From assembly GCF_017873565.1 (NCBI RefSeq), contig NZ_JAGGKH010000018.1, forward strand, positions 1 through 64,000: a stretch of DNA of 64,000 bases, in the 5' to 3' direction. This document shows positions 25,639 through 35,218 of the stretch, one piece after another. Source of the DNA: Lederbergia galactosidilytica (GTDB taxonomy: Bacteria; Bacillota; Bacilli; Bacillales; Bacillaceae_C). The notes under the pieces were generated by a model that had not been told where the DNA came from, did not search any database, and saw nothing but the letters and a program-made list of their open reading frames with translations. Numbering within the stretch: the stretch's first letter is position 1; every line of letters starts with the position of its first letter. Both the position numbers and the translations under genes were made by a program.

Positions 25639-27028
25639 GTTGAACACCTCCAAGATCAAAAGGATCTGATGCTGATACATCCTCTTTAGGCTTTGCATGT
25701 GGCCCTTGCTTGATCACACGGATAAATAGATAAACCATCACAATCGCTAAACATGCATAAATAACTGAAAATGCTATTAATGAAAAGAGAATTTGACCTG
25801 CACTTACATTAGGTGAGACAGCATCCATTGTTTTCATTAGCCCATATACGACCCAAGGCTGGCGGCCAATTTCAGACATAATCCAACCAAAGGAATTCCC
25901 GATGAATGGCAAAAAGATTGCCGGAATTAACCATTTCAAATACGGAATACTGCTGACTAGTTTCTTTCTCCATAACAGGAATAACCCAACAGCGCTAAGC
26001 AAAATAAGGATTCCGCCTGTTCCAGCCATAATTCTGAAGCTCCAAAATGTCGCTTTTACCGGTGGAACATAGATGCCTTCCCCATGTTTCTCAACCATCT
26101 TTTCCTGTAAAGTATTCATTCCCTCTACTTTTCCACTAAACTCACTGTACGCCAAATAACTTAACAAATAAGGAATTTCGATCCGATGCGTACTCTTCTG
26201 ATTTTCAGTATCAATATTGGCAAATAATGTCCATGCTGCTGGGTCACCACTATCTTCCCAAAGCCCCTCTGCAGCGGCCATTTTCATTGGTTGAGCATGC
26301 ATTAAATAAGTAGCTTGTGCATGGCCAGAAAATGCTAACCCTAAACCAGCAACCATTCCAATTACAAGAGATATTGCAATAGAACGTTTAAAGATTTCTA
26401 TATCTTTTTTCTTAATTAAATACCATGCACTGACACCTGCAATAAAAAAGGCACCTGTTGCAAAGCTTCCAAAAATAGTATGTGGAAAAGCAACCCAAAG
26501 TTTAGGATTGGTTAACACAGCCAGAAAGTCGGTCATTTCAGCGCGGCCATTTTGAATTGTATAACCAACAGGATTATGCATAAAGGAATTCGCCGCTAAA
26601 ATCCAAAAGGCTGACATAATCGTGCCAATTGACACAAGCCAAATACAGGCAAGATGTAATTTTTTCGGTAACTTATTCCAGCCGAATATCCATAAACCGA
26701 TAAACGTTGATTCTAAGAAAAAGGCGGCTAAAGCCTCTACCGCAAGAGGTGCACCAAATACATCCCCAACGAACCGTGAATAACTTGACCAGTTCATCCC
26801 AAATTGGAATTCCTGGATAATCCCTGTCACGACTCCTACTGCAAAGTTAATCAGGAAAAAGATACTCCAAAACTTCGTCATTTTTAAATAAATATCATTT
26901 TTCTTAATCACATACATTGTCTGCATGATCGCAATAATAAATACTAGACCAATGGACAATGGGACAAAGATAAAATGAAACAATGTCGTTGAAGCAAATT
27001 GAATCCTTGCGAGAATAACCTCTTCCAT
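25625..27028 (-). CDS. cydA: Cytochrome bd quinol oxidase subunit I
   Basis: The 467-residue protein begins MEEVILARIQFASTTLFHF, with the heme b595 ligand His in the first helix. It has GVVTGIIQEFQFGMNW, the GWIMSEIGRQPW segment and other CydA landmarks, with the short Q-loop of Bacillus type. It holds hemes b558, b595 and d and oxidises menaquinol. The second ATG after AAAGGAGG (27028) is in frame; the first is not. Length equals B. subtilis CydA within one residue. The upstream Rex-like boxes suggest redox (NADH) control. Confidence 0.95.
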   Translation of the reverse strand: MEEVILARIQFASTTLFHFIFVPLSIGLVFIIAIMQTMYVIKKNDIYLKMTKFWSIFFLINFAVGVVTGIIQEFQFGMNWSSYSRFVGDVFGAPLAVEALAAFFLESTFIGLWIFGWNKLPKKLHLACIWLVSIGTIMSAFWILAANSFMHNPVGYTIQNGRAEMTDFLAVLTNPKLWVAFPHTIFGSFATGAFFIAGVSAWYLIKKKDIEIFKRSIAISLVIGMVAGLGLAFSGHAQATYLMHAQPMKMAAAEGLWEDSGDPAAWTLFANIDTENQKSTHRIEIPYLLSYLAYSEFSGKVEGMNTLQEKMVEKHGEGIYVPPVKATFWSFRIMAGTGGILILLSAVGLFLLWRKKLVSSIPYLKWLIPAIFLPFIGNSFGWIMSEIGRQPWVVYGLMKTMDAVSPNVSAGQILFSLIAFSVIYACLAIVMVYLFIRVIKQGPHAKPKEDVSASDPFDLGGVQHAAK

Positions 27029-27051
27029 TCCATTTTCCTCCTTTAGTGAAA

Positions 27052-27071
27052 AAGTGAACAAACTTTGACAA
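27052..27071. promoter_or_regulatory. Rex-like operator 1 of cydA
   Basis: The half-sites AAGTGAA-n6-TTGACAA resemble the Rex consensus TTGTGAA-n6-TTCACAA. It lies in the cydA leader, just upstream of the ribosome-binding site, and shares a 20-bp identical core with the box 62 bp away. Confidence 0.55.
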
Positions 27072-27113
27072 AAAATTTTATTCATCTATCTGCACACTTT
27101 TTAGTTCGTGAAT

Positions 27114-27133
27114 TTGTGAACAAACTTTGACAA
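27114..27133. promoter_or_regulatory. Rex-like operator 2 of cydA
   Basis: TTGTGAA-CAAACT-TTGACAA matches the Rex consensus with a single mismatch. Several Rex sites precede cydABCD in B. subtilis, where Rex represses at low NADH/NAD ratio. Confidence 0.7.
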
Positions 27134-27541
27134 AATTTTTTACTTTGAACTGGATATGATATTAAGCTAGTTTTAAAAGTGAAATTTTAGAATCTCCTCA
27201 AGAATACAAAGACACTAAAAGGACTTTTCATCTGCTTAACATTTCCATAGGCTTATGCGGATGGTAATTCCTTTTTCTCCACATAGTGAATAATTGAGCA
27301 TTCTATATTTCTATCATACTACAGTTTTTCATAATGGAGCATCCGTTATGTTACAAATTCAGTACCAATATAAGGCTATTTATTGAACAAAGTAAAAGTG
27401 AATTAATCTTTTTACATCTTGTGGATTATCATTTTAAAAAGAAATAAAGGTTTTGTCAATCAATCTAATCTAACTTTACGTTTGCTCAACAATTCTTAGA
27501 GGTATAAAAATTATATAATCCTCAAAATAAGGGTGGTTAAG
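27134..27541. other. Spacer between cyd operon and lipoprotein gene
   Basis: The roughly 400-bp AT-rich gap between divergent genes contains both promoters. No further gene was seen. Rex-like repeats are confined to its left side. Confidence 0.4.
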
Positions 27542-28372
27542 ATGATAAAAATTACTACACAAATTATCACATTCCTAGGTTTTATTTTTCTAATTAGTGG
27601 ATGTACAACTGAAGGACAAGCTTCACCTGATGATACTTTGCACACTGAAACGGAGATAGACTCCCCAAAACAGAGTGAGGAAAAGCCAGATTCCGAACCC
27701 AAAGCAAAGGAAAATTCATCACAAACGGAGATGCAAGATAATGGGGAACTAACAGAGGAAGAAGTATTGGCGGAAATAAAAAAACAAATTGATACAAAGC
27801 TAACAATTGTTCTTCCTGATAGTATCCCTTTAGACGAGGGGGAACATTTAACAGCCGCAACAACATCAGAAGATGATCGCTATACTGTTACCTTTTTTGC
27901 TAGTCAAGATCCTATACCAATCAATAATAAGCAGTTAAATGACAGTGAAGCTGCCAGGAAGATCGCAAGCTTAACGGTACAAGAGTATAGCACCCAGGAA
28001 CAGGCAGACGAGGAAATTGCCTATGAAGACTTTAAAGAAAATGGCGGTAATAAAGTGGATCTTGGTTATGAAATGACTGGCTATCAAGATGCAGGGGCAG
28101 GTAGCCTATGGACTGGTTGGAATGAAGGCCGCTGGGCATTGACGACACACACATATACAGATGAAGCAGACTCAGGTGAAAAACTTGCCCGCAATACCGT
28201 CAAATTTCTTGAAAATCACTCTTTACCTATCCCAGAAGAACATGGTTTTGTCCATTTGGATGCTACAGGGAATGACCAGCAGATTGTCTGGCAAAAAGAA
28301 AAAGTTGTTTATCAATTAGATCAGATTGCAGATTCGATCATCGGTTTAAAAATAGCAACATCGTTTGAGTGA
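27542..28372 (+). CDS. Lipoprotein of unknown function
   Basis: The 276-residue protein has a lipoprotein signal peptide with lipobox LISG-C21, followed by a long Glu/Ser/Pro-rich linker (residues 25-75) and a soluble C-terminal domain of about 200 residues. It should be anchored on the outer face of the membrane. The ATG at 27542 is preferred over the GTG three codons upstream because AAGGGTGG sits five bases before it. I do not recognise the C-terminal domain. It is divergent from cydA and has no obvious operon partner. Confidence 0.7.
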   Translation: MIKITTQIITFLGFIFLISGCTTEGQASPDDTLHTETEIDSPKQSEEKPDSEPKAKENSSQTEMQDNGELTEEEVLAEIKKQIDTKLTIVLPDSIPLDEGEHLTAATTSEDDRYTVTFFASQDPIPINNKQLNDSEAARKIASLTVQEYSTQEQADEEIAYEDFKENGGNKVDLGYEMTGYQDAGAGSLWTGWNEGRWALTTHTYTDEADSGEKLARNTVKFLENHSLPIPEEHGFVHLDATGNDQQIVWQKEKVVYQLDQIADSIIGLKIATSFE

Positions 28373-28554
28373 AAGGTTCAATCCGATGAATTAACTAGCA
28401 GAAGTGTCGAGAATAAGGCAATTTCTCACCAAATCCAGCTATAAAAAGCAAGGAGGGCTAGTTTGCTAAATGATTCCTCATATTCGTGTTTTTAAGATGT
28501 TAGCTCATTCAATCTAGAAGGTATTTTCATATTGTAGAATATGGAGGTGATGGG

Positions 28555-28845
28555 TTGGCTGGAAAAAGAAATCATTTAGGCTGCCTTTTTCCTGGCTATA
28601 AATGGTGTGGGCCAGGTTGTAGTGGACCAGGTTCTCCTATCAATGATGTGGATGCTTGCTGTATGAGACATGATCGTTGTCTTAATAGGGGAATTCATCC
28701 TTGTATCTGTGATGAACAATTCATGAATTGTCTTCGCCCCAAAATGACGCGCAGATCTCAAGATGGTCGTCATGCTCGGCTTATGTATAGAGCCATGCAA
28801 TTGAAAACAACTTTTCAGTGTCAAAAATTGGGAAGGTATCGTTAG
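28555..28845 (+). CDS. Small phospholipase A2-like protein
   Basis: This 96-residue Cys-rich protein carries the secreted-PLA2 catalytic core in compact form. The Ca-loop-like Y15-KWCGPGCSGPGSP is followed by D33-x-C35-C36-x2-H39-D40 (catalytic His-Asp pair) and C50-x-C52-D53, which corresponds to the second conserved Asp of PLA2. Nine cysteines are present. No signal peptide is visible, so how it would reach an oxidising environment is unclear; mother-cell or spore-surface function is possible in a spore former. TTG start after GGAGGTGATGGG. Family: PLA2-like/parvovirus-VP1-type domain. Lipase activity is inferred. Confidence 0.75.
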   Translation: MAGKRNHLGCLFPGYKWCGPGCSGPGSPINDVDACCMRHDRCLNRGIHPCICDEQFMNCLRPKMTRRSQDGRHARLMYRAMQLKTTFQCQKLGRYR

Positions 28846-29191
28846 GATTGGATAAAACGCTACCCTCTCAATCTCCTTTTTCCTCTAATATCATGTCTTT
28901 TCTCATTCCGTTGCCTTCGAACCTTGCTTGCATAAAAGGTATTTTTACATTAAATCACATTACATTAGTAAGCTTAAACTCATGTGAATTCCTTTCACGA
29001 TTAAGCCAAATTATTGCATAATCAACCAGCCAAACGAATTTTGCTCCACCCTCCTTTTCCGATAGCTACACCTTCTATAAAGATTTTATTTTTGTAACAT
29101 AATTAGGATTTGGAGTACGATTGGAAAACTAGCATTATACTTATAATTGTAGGATAATAATAGTATGAATAAGAGGTTAAGGAGGGCTTGC
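28846..29191. other. Spacer without recognised gene
   Basis: About 345 bp of AT-rich sequence separates the PLA2-like gene from the next plus-strand gene. A TATAAT at 29150 with a poor upstream -35 may be the promoter of the next gene. No other element was seen. Confidence 0.4.
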
Positions 29192-29632
29192 ATGGAAAAT
29201 CATCCTATATCACTTCCCATTGCATACATGATTGAGACACTTAGAAGCCAGGGGATATCTAATTCAGATATACTAAGTCAAATTGAAAAAAAGGATGTTA
29301 CCCCTTGGGTTCATATAAATGAACATTTCGATTTTAATCAGCTCTTAAAATTGGCGGATCAAGATCAAGAGGCGTTAACCTCCATCATTGAGGATGGCTA
29401 TCAAGTGAAATTTATTACGATTAAAGGGTTGCAAACATTGTTAAAATTAAAATTTCAACTAGTCGAAGGACGCGATTATCAACTTACGGACAAAGGAATT
29501 AAGGATCTACATATTAAAGAGGATGTTTGGCTGAAGCTTAAGCAATTATTATCTAAAAATTGTATGATTCATGAAGAACCTCTTCAGAATGAGAAATCTT
29601 ATAAAAAAGTAAAAATCGAACTAGCCCTATAA
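29192..29632 (+). CDS. Unidentified cytoplasmic protein
   Basis: The 146-residue protein is hydrophilic with predicted helices and no membrane segment or Cys cluster. Start MENHPISLPIAYM is chosen because GGAGGG lies seven bases upstream; a longer frame adds nine residues without a ribosome-binding site. Motifs such as FITIKGLQTLLKLKF and KDLHIKEDVWLKLKQ suggest a helical bundle or small DNA-associated fold, but I do not recognise the family. It stands alone. Confidence 0.6.
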   Translation: MENHPISLPIAYMIETLRSQGISNSDILSQIEKKDVTPWVHINEHFDFNQLLKLADQDQEALTSIIEDGYQVKFITIKGLQTLLKLKFQLVEGRDYQLTDKGIKDLHIKEDVWLKLKQLLSKNCMIHEEPLQNEKSYKKVKIELAL

Positions 29633-29765
29633 AACCTAGAGGCTAAGGATTTGAAAGCCGATTAGCTTCACTTCCCCTGTAATCAAATGTTGAATATGTT
29701 TTACTCATTATGTTTCGCACATCCTTTTGGCTTTTGGACAAAATAACAAGGATTAGCCATCATGA

Positions 29766-29851
29766 GCAAATTGGAATATGCGCGACAACTAGCTTCCTCT
29801 TAACCCTGAAGTTCGTTAGCCTCCCGCAGAAAAGGCGCATATTCCATTTGC
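29766..29851. repeat. Long-stem inverted repeat
   Basis: An 18-bp arm at 29766-29783 and a 17-bp arm at 29835-29851 pair with one bulge around a 51-base spacer, which itself contains a smaller inverted segment (CTAGCTTC/GAAG). It lies between convergent genes and may be a terminator or a small structured element. Confidence 0.5.
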
Positions 29852-29879
29852 CGTATTCACATTAATCGACTGTTCTAAA

Positions 29880-30505
29880 TTATTTTCTGTTTACCCGCTT
29901 TTTTCGTACATAATAAATATAGGAACCAGGAATAAGAAAACAAATAAAAACAATAAAACCTATAAGGAAAATTTCATTGAATACTATCATATTTAAAGCG
30001 AATTTTGCCACAAGTGCGAATATAATTGCGATCACGACAGAGATCAAAACAATTTGATTATAAGGACTAAACTTTCTAGGTTTTTCCGAATCATCATAGA
30101 CATCAATGGTGATTTTTATGTTTAGCCATAGTAGGACTGCCATTGTCAACATTAATACGATAAATAAGGGATTAACTACAACTGCTCTTACCCCTTTGTC
30201 AATTCCTTCGTATACGAGTATTGCCACAATTCCCAGAGTTTGCAACAAAAATGCGATTCGTATATTTTTAAAATTTTGCAGTTGCAAACGTTCATCCTTT
30301 TCATTTGGACTCCCCTCCTGCTCAATCCAAAATAGTTCATTTAAAGACATATTCACTGCATAACAGATTTCTAAACATAACTTCAAGATTAGAGATTATA
30401 TTTACCTATTCAATTAAGCTAATAGTTTGCCGTATCACTCCAACTTGAGGCCAGCTGCGTTTGCCTTTGATTCTTCTGTATTCTGGCAAGCTTTACTACT
30501 GCCAG
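29880..30505 (-). pseudogene. Decayed XRE-family membrane-anchored regulator
   Basis: The intact 3' part encodes KLCLEICYAVNMSLNELFWIE, the end of an XRE helix-turn-helix domain, then four membrane helices. The 5' part of the HTH is recognisable upstream in other frames. RIQKNQRQTQLASS is in one frame, GVIRQTISLIE in a second, and GKYN in a third, each joined by small indels (near 30457, 30423 and 30405), with a TAG after SLIE. An open frame starts only at a TTG at 30386. The family has an N-terminal DNA-binding domain and a C-terminal DUF-type membrane domain. The gene appears inactive as a regulator. Confidence 0.8.
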
Positions 30506-30766
30506 CCCCCTAACCTGAATATAACATATAAATGTAAATTATATATTGCATTTATATAGAGATAGGAAAATTAGCAGATTAAAAAACTCCTCTTTTGATG
30601 TAACGATACATAGACAAAAGCTTCTATTAAGATGAAAATCCAACTTATTAAGAACATTAAAGAGACAGAAAAAGAGCTAATTGCGCTCCCCTTCCGTCCT
30701 TTTTAAGAGAAAGTTGATTAATATAAATCAAGATGAATTCTTTATTGCTTTCAAATTTTCTATTTC

Positions 30767-31738
30767 TTATACTAAATGACAAGCTACATAATGCTGATCC
30801 TCAATTTCGCGAAATTCCGGTACTTCCACACGGCAGATATCTTGTGCCAAAGGACATCTTGTATGAAATTTACAACCTTTAGGTGGATTAGCAGGATTGG
30901 GGATATCCCCCTTCAATATGATTCGCTCACGTTTCAACGTAGGATCTGGGATCGGTACAGCCGAGAGTAAAGCTTTTGTATAAGGATGAAGCGGGTTACC
31001 ATAAAGTTGATCACGACTAGCCAACTCCATCATCGAGCCAAGATAAAGCACGCCGATTTTTGAACAAAGATGCTCCACAACACTTAAATCATGAGATATA
31101 AATAAGAAGGTAATATCTTTCTCTTTTTGTAATTCCTTAAATAAATTTATGATTTGCGCTTGAATGGAAACATCTAATGCAGATACAGGTTCATCAGCGA
31201 CAATAAAGTCTGGTTCCAAAATAATGGCTCTTGCTATCCCAATACGTTGACGCTGTCCCCCACTGAATTCATGGGGGAAGCGATCATAATGATAAGAAGC
31301 CAGACCACAAATCTCTAATACCTCTAGCACTTTACTCTTTACTTCCGTTTTACTGCATAAGCCATGATCAAGCAAAGCTTCCCCAATTGCATCTCCAATA
31401 CGAAGCCGCGGATTCAATGAACTAAATGGATCTTGAAAGATAAATTGCAACTTTGGCCGCAAATTCCTCATTTCTTGTTTGGGTAGATGATGGAGGCTAT
31501 ATCCATTATATTTCACTTCCCCAGATGTAATGGAATGAAGTCTTAAAATACTTCGACCAATTGTACTTTTTCCACTCCCTGATTCACCTACAAGTCCAAA
31601 CGTTTCACCTTTTCCAATTTTAAAGCTAACTCCGTCAACTGCCTTCACGACAGTTTTATTTCTTTTGAAAATCGAAGAGGAATCACCAAAATATTTTTTA
31701 AGTTGATTCACTTCAATTAAAGGTGTCCTCTCCTTCAT
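30767..31738 (-). CDS. oppF: Oligopeptide ABC transporter ATPase OppF-type
   Basis: The 323-residue ATPase has Walker A GESGSGKST, signature EFSGGQRQR, and FIVADEPVSALDVS. A C-terminal oligopeptide-transporter extension carries CKFHTRCPLAQDIC, the iron-sulfur/metal-like Cys motif of Opp/Dpp ATPases. The start overlaps the oppD stop (ATGA). It energises import with OppD through OppB and OppC. Substrate could be peptides, or N-acyl compounds given the M20 gene at the head of the cluster. Confidence 0.9.
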   Translation of the reverse strand: MKERTPLIEVNQLKKYFGDSSSIFKRNKTVVKAVDGVSFKIGKGETFGLVGESGSGKSTIGRSILRLHSITSGEVKYNGYSLHHLPKQEMRNLRPKLQFIFQDPFSSLNPRLRIGDAIGEALLDHGLCSKTEVKSKVLEVLEICGLASYHYDRFPHEFSGGQRQRIGIARAIILEPDFIVADEPVSALDVSIQAQIINLFKELQKEKDITFLFISHDLSVVEHLCSKIGVLYLGSMMELASRDQLYGNPLHPYTKALLSAVPIPDPTLKRERIILKGDIPNPANPPKGCKFHTRCPLAQDICRVEVPEFREIEDQHYVACHLV

Positions 31739-32721
31739 ACAATCACCTCTTCCTCATATAACCAGCATGCCACTTGATGATCATCCTTAATGGATTTCAT
31801 TCCTGGACTTTTCTCAACACAAATACTCATACAATGCTCACACCGATCACTGAAATAACAAGATGGTTGCAAATCAATTAAGTTTGGCACTTGACCAGGA
31901 ATTGTATAGAGTGTCTCTTTACGTTGATTAATAACAGGCTTCGCTGCCAACAACCCTTTTGTATAAGGATGTTTAGGATTCTTAAATAATTCAACTACAG
32001 GAGCATGTTCAATTACTTTTCCTGCGTACATGACAATCACATAATCGGCTACCTCTGCAACAACCCCTAGATCATGAGTAATCAACAACATCGACATTTG
32101 TCGTTCCTCTTTTAATTTTCGCAGCAACTCTAAAATTTGCGCTTGAATCGTAACATCAAGTGCTGTTGTTGGTTCATCTGCAATTAGTAACCGTGGATTA
32201 CAACATAAAGCGATCGCGATCATAATTCTTTGTAACATTCCACCACTCAACTGATGCGGATAGGAAGAAAAAATCTCGCGACTTCTTCCAATACCTACTA
32301 ACTCAATCAACTCTATCGCTTTTTGCTTTGCTTGCTTTTTTGAGATAAGGGTATGTTCCATTAGAGGCTCGATAATTTGCTCACCGATCGTTAAGACAGG
32401 GTTTAGTGAAGTCATTGGCTCTTGAAAAATCATAGCAAAATCATTCCCCCGTAATCTCCGCAGGTCAGACATCTTCATTTTAAGTAAATCTTTTCCTTCA
32501 AATATAATTTCTCCTTCACATTTCGCACCCGATGTGTGATCGATTAACCCCATAATCGACATCGCCGTTGCACTTTTTCCACACCCAGACTCTCCAACCA
32601 AGCAAACAGTTTGTCCTTCTTTTATTTCAAAACTCACATCATTGACAGCATTTACCTTCCCAGCTTCTGTTTGAAACTGGGTAAGTAAGTGATTCACCTG
32701 CAAGATAGACCCCTCTGCCAT
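31735..32721 (-). CDS. oppD: Oligopeptide ABC transporter ATPase OppD-type
   Basis: The 328-residue ATPase has GESGCGKSA, a signature QLSGGMLQR, LLIADEPTTALDVT and the C-terminal CYFSDRCEHCMSIC cysteine motif of Opp/Dpp ATPases. It is separated from oppC by five bases and overlaps oppF, so all are in one transcript. The Walker A ends GKSA in place of GKST, which is common in OppD. Confidence 0.9.
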   Translation of the reverse strand: MAEGSILQVNHLLTQFQTEAGKVNAVNDVSFEIKEGQTVCLVGESGCGKSATAMSIMGLIDHTSGAKCEGEIIFEGKDLLKMKMSDLRRLRGNDFAMIFQEPMTSLNPVLTIGEQIIEPLMEHTLISKKQAKQKAIELIELVGIGRSREIFSSYPHQLSGGMLQRIMIAIALCCNPRLLIADEPTTALDVTIQAQILELLRKLKEERQMSMLLITHDLGVVAEVADYVIVMYAGKVIEHAPVVELFKNPKHPYTKGLLAAKPVINQRKETLYTIPGQVPNLIDLQPSCYFSDRCEHCMSICVEKSPGMKSIKDDHQVACWLYEEEVIV

Positions 32722-32726
32722 GTCTA

Positions 32727-33653
32727 TTACCTCCTCTTCATGTTTGGATCGATTGCATCGCGCAAGCCATCGCCGAGTAAATTAATACTAATCACTGTTA
32801 GGAAGATTGCCACTCCAGGTGGAATCCATAGCCAAGGTCGTTTTTGAAAATCAATTAGAGAATTGGCTGCATTGATCATATTCCCCCAAGATGCTGTTGG
32901 TGGGACTACACCTAGCCCAAAGTAACTAAGGACTGATTCACTTAAAATTGCACTCCCCACATTCAGTGTCCCAGCTACGATTAATAATGGAACAGTATTA
33001 GGTAATAAATGATTCAGTAGTTTCCTACGATCTCGTAGTCCTAAGGCATCTGTCGCTTGAATAAATTCTCGTTCGCGTAAACTTAGAATTTGGCTTCGTA
33101 CCAATCTAGCAAGTCCTGGCCAACCAACTAAACTTAGCATCAGCATAACAATATAAAGTCGCTGTTCTGCTGGTACCTTCCACTCTGACATTACAGCCGC
33201 CATAATAAATAAAAGGGGCAAGCCAGGTAATGTCATAAGGATATCCGCTGTTCTCATTACAATTTGATCAATAATTCCTTTATAGTATCCAGCTAGCACA
33301 CCTAATAAAGCACCAATGGTAAGAGACATAATCATAGCACCGAGTCCTACTGTTAATGAGATTCTTCCAGCTAGCATCAATCTTGTTAAGACATCCCGCC
33401 CTAGCTTATCTGTCCCTAACCAGTGAGATGAACTAGGAGGTTGATTTATATTCGTTGCATCCACCCCAGAAATACCATAAGGTGAAAAAAAAGGACCTAT
33501 AAAGGAAAATAAAAATATAAAAATTAGAAAACCTAAACCTGAAAGGGCGATTTTCTTTTTTAATAAACGACGAAACACTTGTCTCCATAGAGATGATTTT
33601 TGCTGTTTTGACTGTATCTTTGGATTCATTGTCGTCACTGAGGGACTTTCCAT
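32727..33653 (-). CDS. oppC: Oligopeptide ABC transporter permease OppC-type
   Basis: The 308-residue permease has a hydrophobic helix at residues 35-60, the TDKLGRDVLTRLM motif and the EAA-type loop REFIQATDALGLRDRRKLLNHLLPN, a BPD_transp_1 domain. ATG at 33653 follows AAGGAG; a longer frame adds 25 residues without support. It pairs with OppB. Confidence 0.9.
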   Translation of the reverse strand: MESPSVTTMNPKIQSKQQKSSLWRQVFRRLLKKKIALSGLGFLIFIFLFSFIGPFFSPYGISGVDATNINQPPSSSHWLGTDKLGRDVLTRLMLAGRISLTVGLGAMIMSLTIGALLGVLAGYYKGIIDQIVMRTADILMTLPGLPLLFIMAAVMSEWKVPAEQRLYIVMLMLSLVGWPGLARLVRSQILSLREREFIQATDALGLRDRRKLLNHLLPNTVPLLIVAGTLNVGSAILSESVLSYFGLGVVPPTASWGNMINAANSLIDFQKRPWLWIPPGVAIFLTVISINLLGDGLRDAIDPNMKRR

Positions 33654-33876
33654 CTGTTTCAACTCCTTAGCATTCCGAAGTAATACACAAGCATCAAGAA
33701 GGAGTAAAAAGCTCATCGTTTTTCTCATTCTTCCTAATCCTTGCAGTTGGTTCTGTCTAGCAAACTTCTATTAAGTTAACAGATATCATAGTTCACTAAC
33801 TATTAACACGAGGTTTTTGTTTCAGTTAGTTCATAAAGCAATTGGCGGAACTTGCTTTTCATGCGATCAAATAAAA

Positions 33877-34833
33877 TTATTTTAAACGAACACGAGGATC
33901 CGCTACTCCGTATAGTAAATCTGCTAATAAATTACTTATAACCGTTAAAAGGGCGATAAACATTGTAAAGCCCATTAATAATGGGTAATCTCGAACCGTG
34001 AAGGCCTGCATATATATGGCTCCAATCCCTGGCCAATTAAATATTTGCTCCGTAATAATGGCACCACTAAACAATGCAGGTAACTCAAAGGCAAATAATG
34101 TAATAGCCGGCAAAAGGGCATTTCTTAATGCATGTTTATAAACAACTGTTTTTTCCTTAAGTCCCTTGGCTCTAGCTGTTCGAACAAAATCTTGACGAAT
34201 TACTTCAAGCATATTGGTTCGGAAATAACGGGCTAATCCGCCGATTCCTAACATCGTTAGAACTAACACAGGCAGAATCATATGCTGGCCAACATCTTTC
34301 ACATATTCCCAGCCCGTATAATTACTTCCCGTAGTGATCATCCCCCCAGCTGGAAACCAACCTAGGTCAACTGCAAGAAATTTAATTAAGATTAAGCCAA
34401 GGAAAAAGGATGGAGTTGCCATACCTGCAAACACTAACACAGTTGCCAATGAATCAAATAAAGAATATTGGCGAGTAGCTGAAACGACACCAACTACTAG
34501 AGCAATCCCCCATGTCAAAATCAATGAAGCTAAAGCAACAAAAAATGAACTCCAAAGATAATTCCCTAGTACTTCGACAACTGGACGTTGAAATTGTAAC
34601 GAATATCCAAGATCACCTTGAAGGAGATTCCCCATCCAAATGAAATAACGCTTCAAAACTGGCTGATCAAAGCCATAAAGAGCATATAACTCAGCTTTCC
34701 GTTCAGCAGTCAAATTCGGATCAGCATCAATAAAATTTCCTGGAACTAATGAATACAAAAAGAATATTAACAATGAAGCCCCAATCAAGGTTGGAATTAA
34801 ATATAAAAATCTTTTTAAAACATATCCTTTCAA
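33877..34833 (-). CDS. oppB: Oligopeptide ABC transporter permease OppB-type
   Basis: The 318-residue permease has six helices and the loop DFVRTARAKGLKEKTVVYKHALRNALLP. The TTG at 34833 (MKGYVLKRFLYL) is chosen because GGGGGGAG lies five bases before it. A 223-bp gap separates it from oppC with no obvious terminator. Confidence 0.9.
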   Translation of the reverse strand: MKGYVLKRFLYLIPTLIGASLLIFFLYSLVPGNFIDADPNLTAERKAELYALYGFDQPVLKRYFIWMGNLLQGDLGYSLQFQRPVVEVLGNYLWSSFFVALASLILTWGIALVVGVVSATRQYSLFDSLATVLVFAGMATPSFFLGLILIKFLAVDLGWFPAGGMITTGSNYTGWEYVKDVGQHMILPVLVLTMLGIGGLARYFRTNMLEVIRQDFVRTARAKGLKEKTVVYKHALRNALLPAITLFAFELPALFSGAIITEQIFNWPGIGAIYMQAFTVRDYPLLMGFTMFIALLTVISNLLADLLYGVADPRVRLK

Positions 34834-35142
34834 GCTATCTCTCCCCCCATCTCTTAACAATTATGTAAGCCGGATTCAGCTCAAATCATCATGTCTGCAA
34901 TTCCTCATTGCCTACACACCATTCCGTAGATTTGTCCACAGAATGGAAGCTGCACAAAAAACATTCAAACTTTCGTAGAGTGTTTTTATTTTCCTAAGCC
35001 GATTAGGTTTAGCTAAACTACAGTTAAAGCCCTGATACCGCGACTCCTACCGATAGTCTTAATTCTTTCCAGACCCACTTGCAACAGTGTCTATTTCCAT
35101 AAGAAATAATCATCATCCCGTGGGTATTCTCTCATGTAACAG

Positions 35143-35173
35143 GGCGTATCCGAGCTTTAGATTCGGATACGCC
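35143..35173. terminator. Hairpin between oppA and oppB
   Basis: A perfect 11-bp GC-rich stem (35143-35153 and 35163-35173, 9-base loop) without a following T-run. Its place after a binding-protein gene suggests an attenuating or 3'-stabilising structure that keeps oppA transcript higher than oppB. Confidence 0.5.
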
Positions 35174-35218
35174 TGAATTAAAACGACAATTCATTGTTTA
35201 AAAGTTATTTAAATGCTC

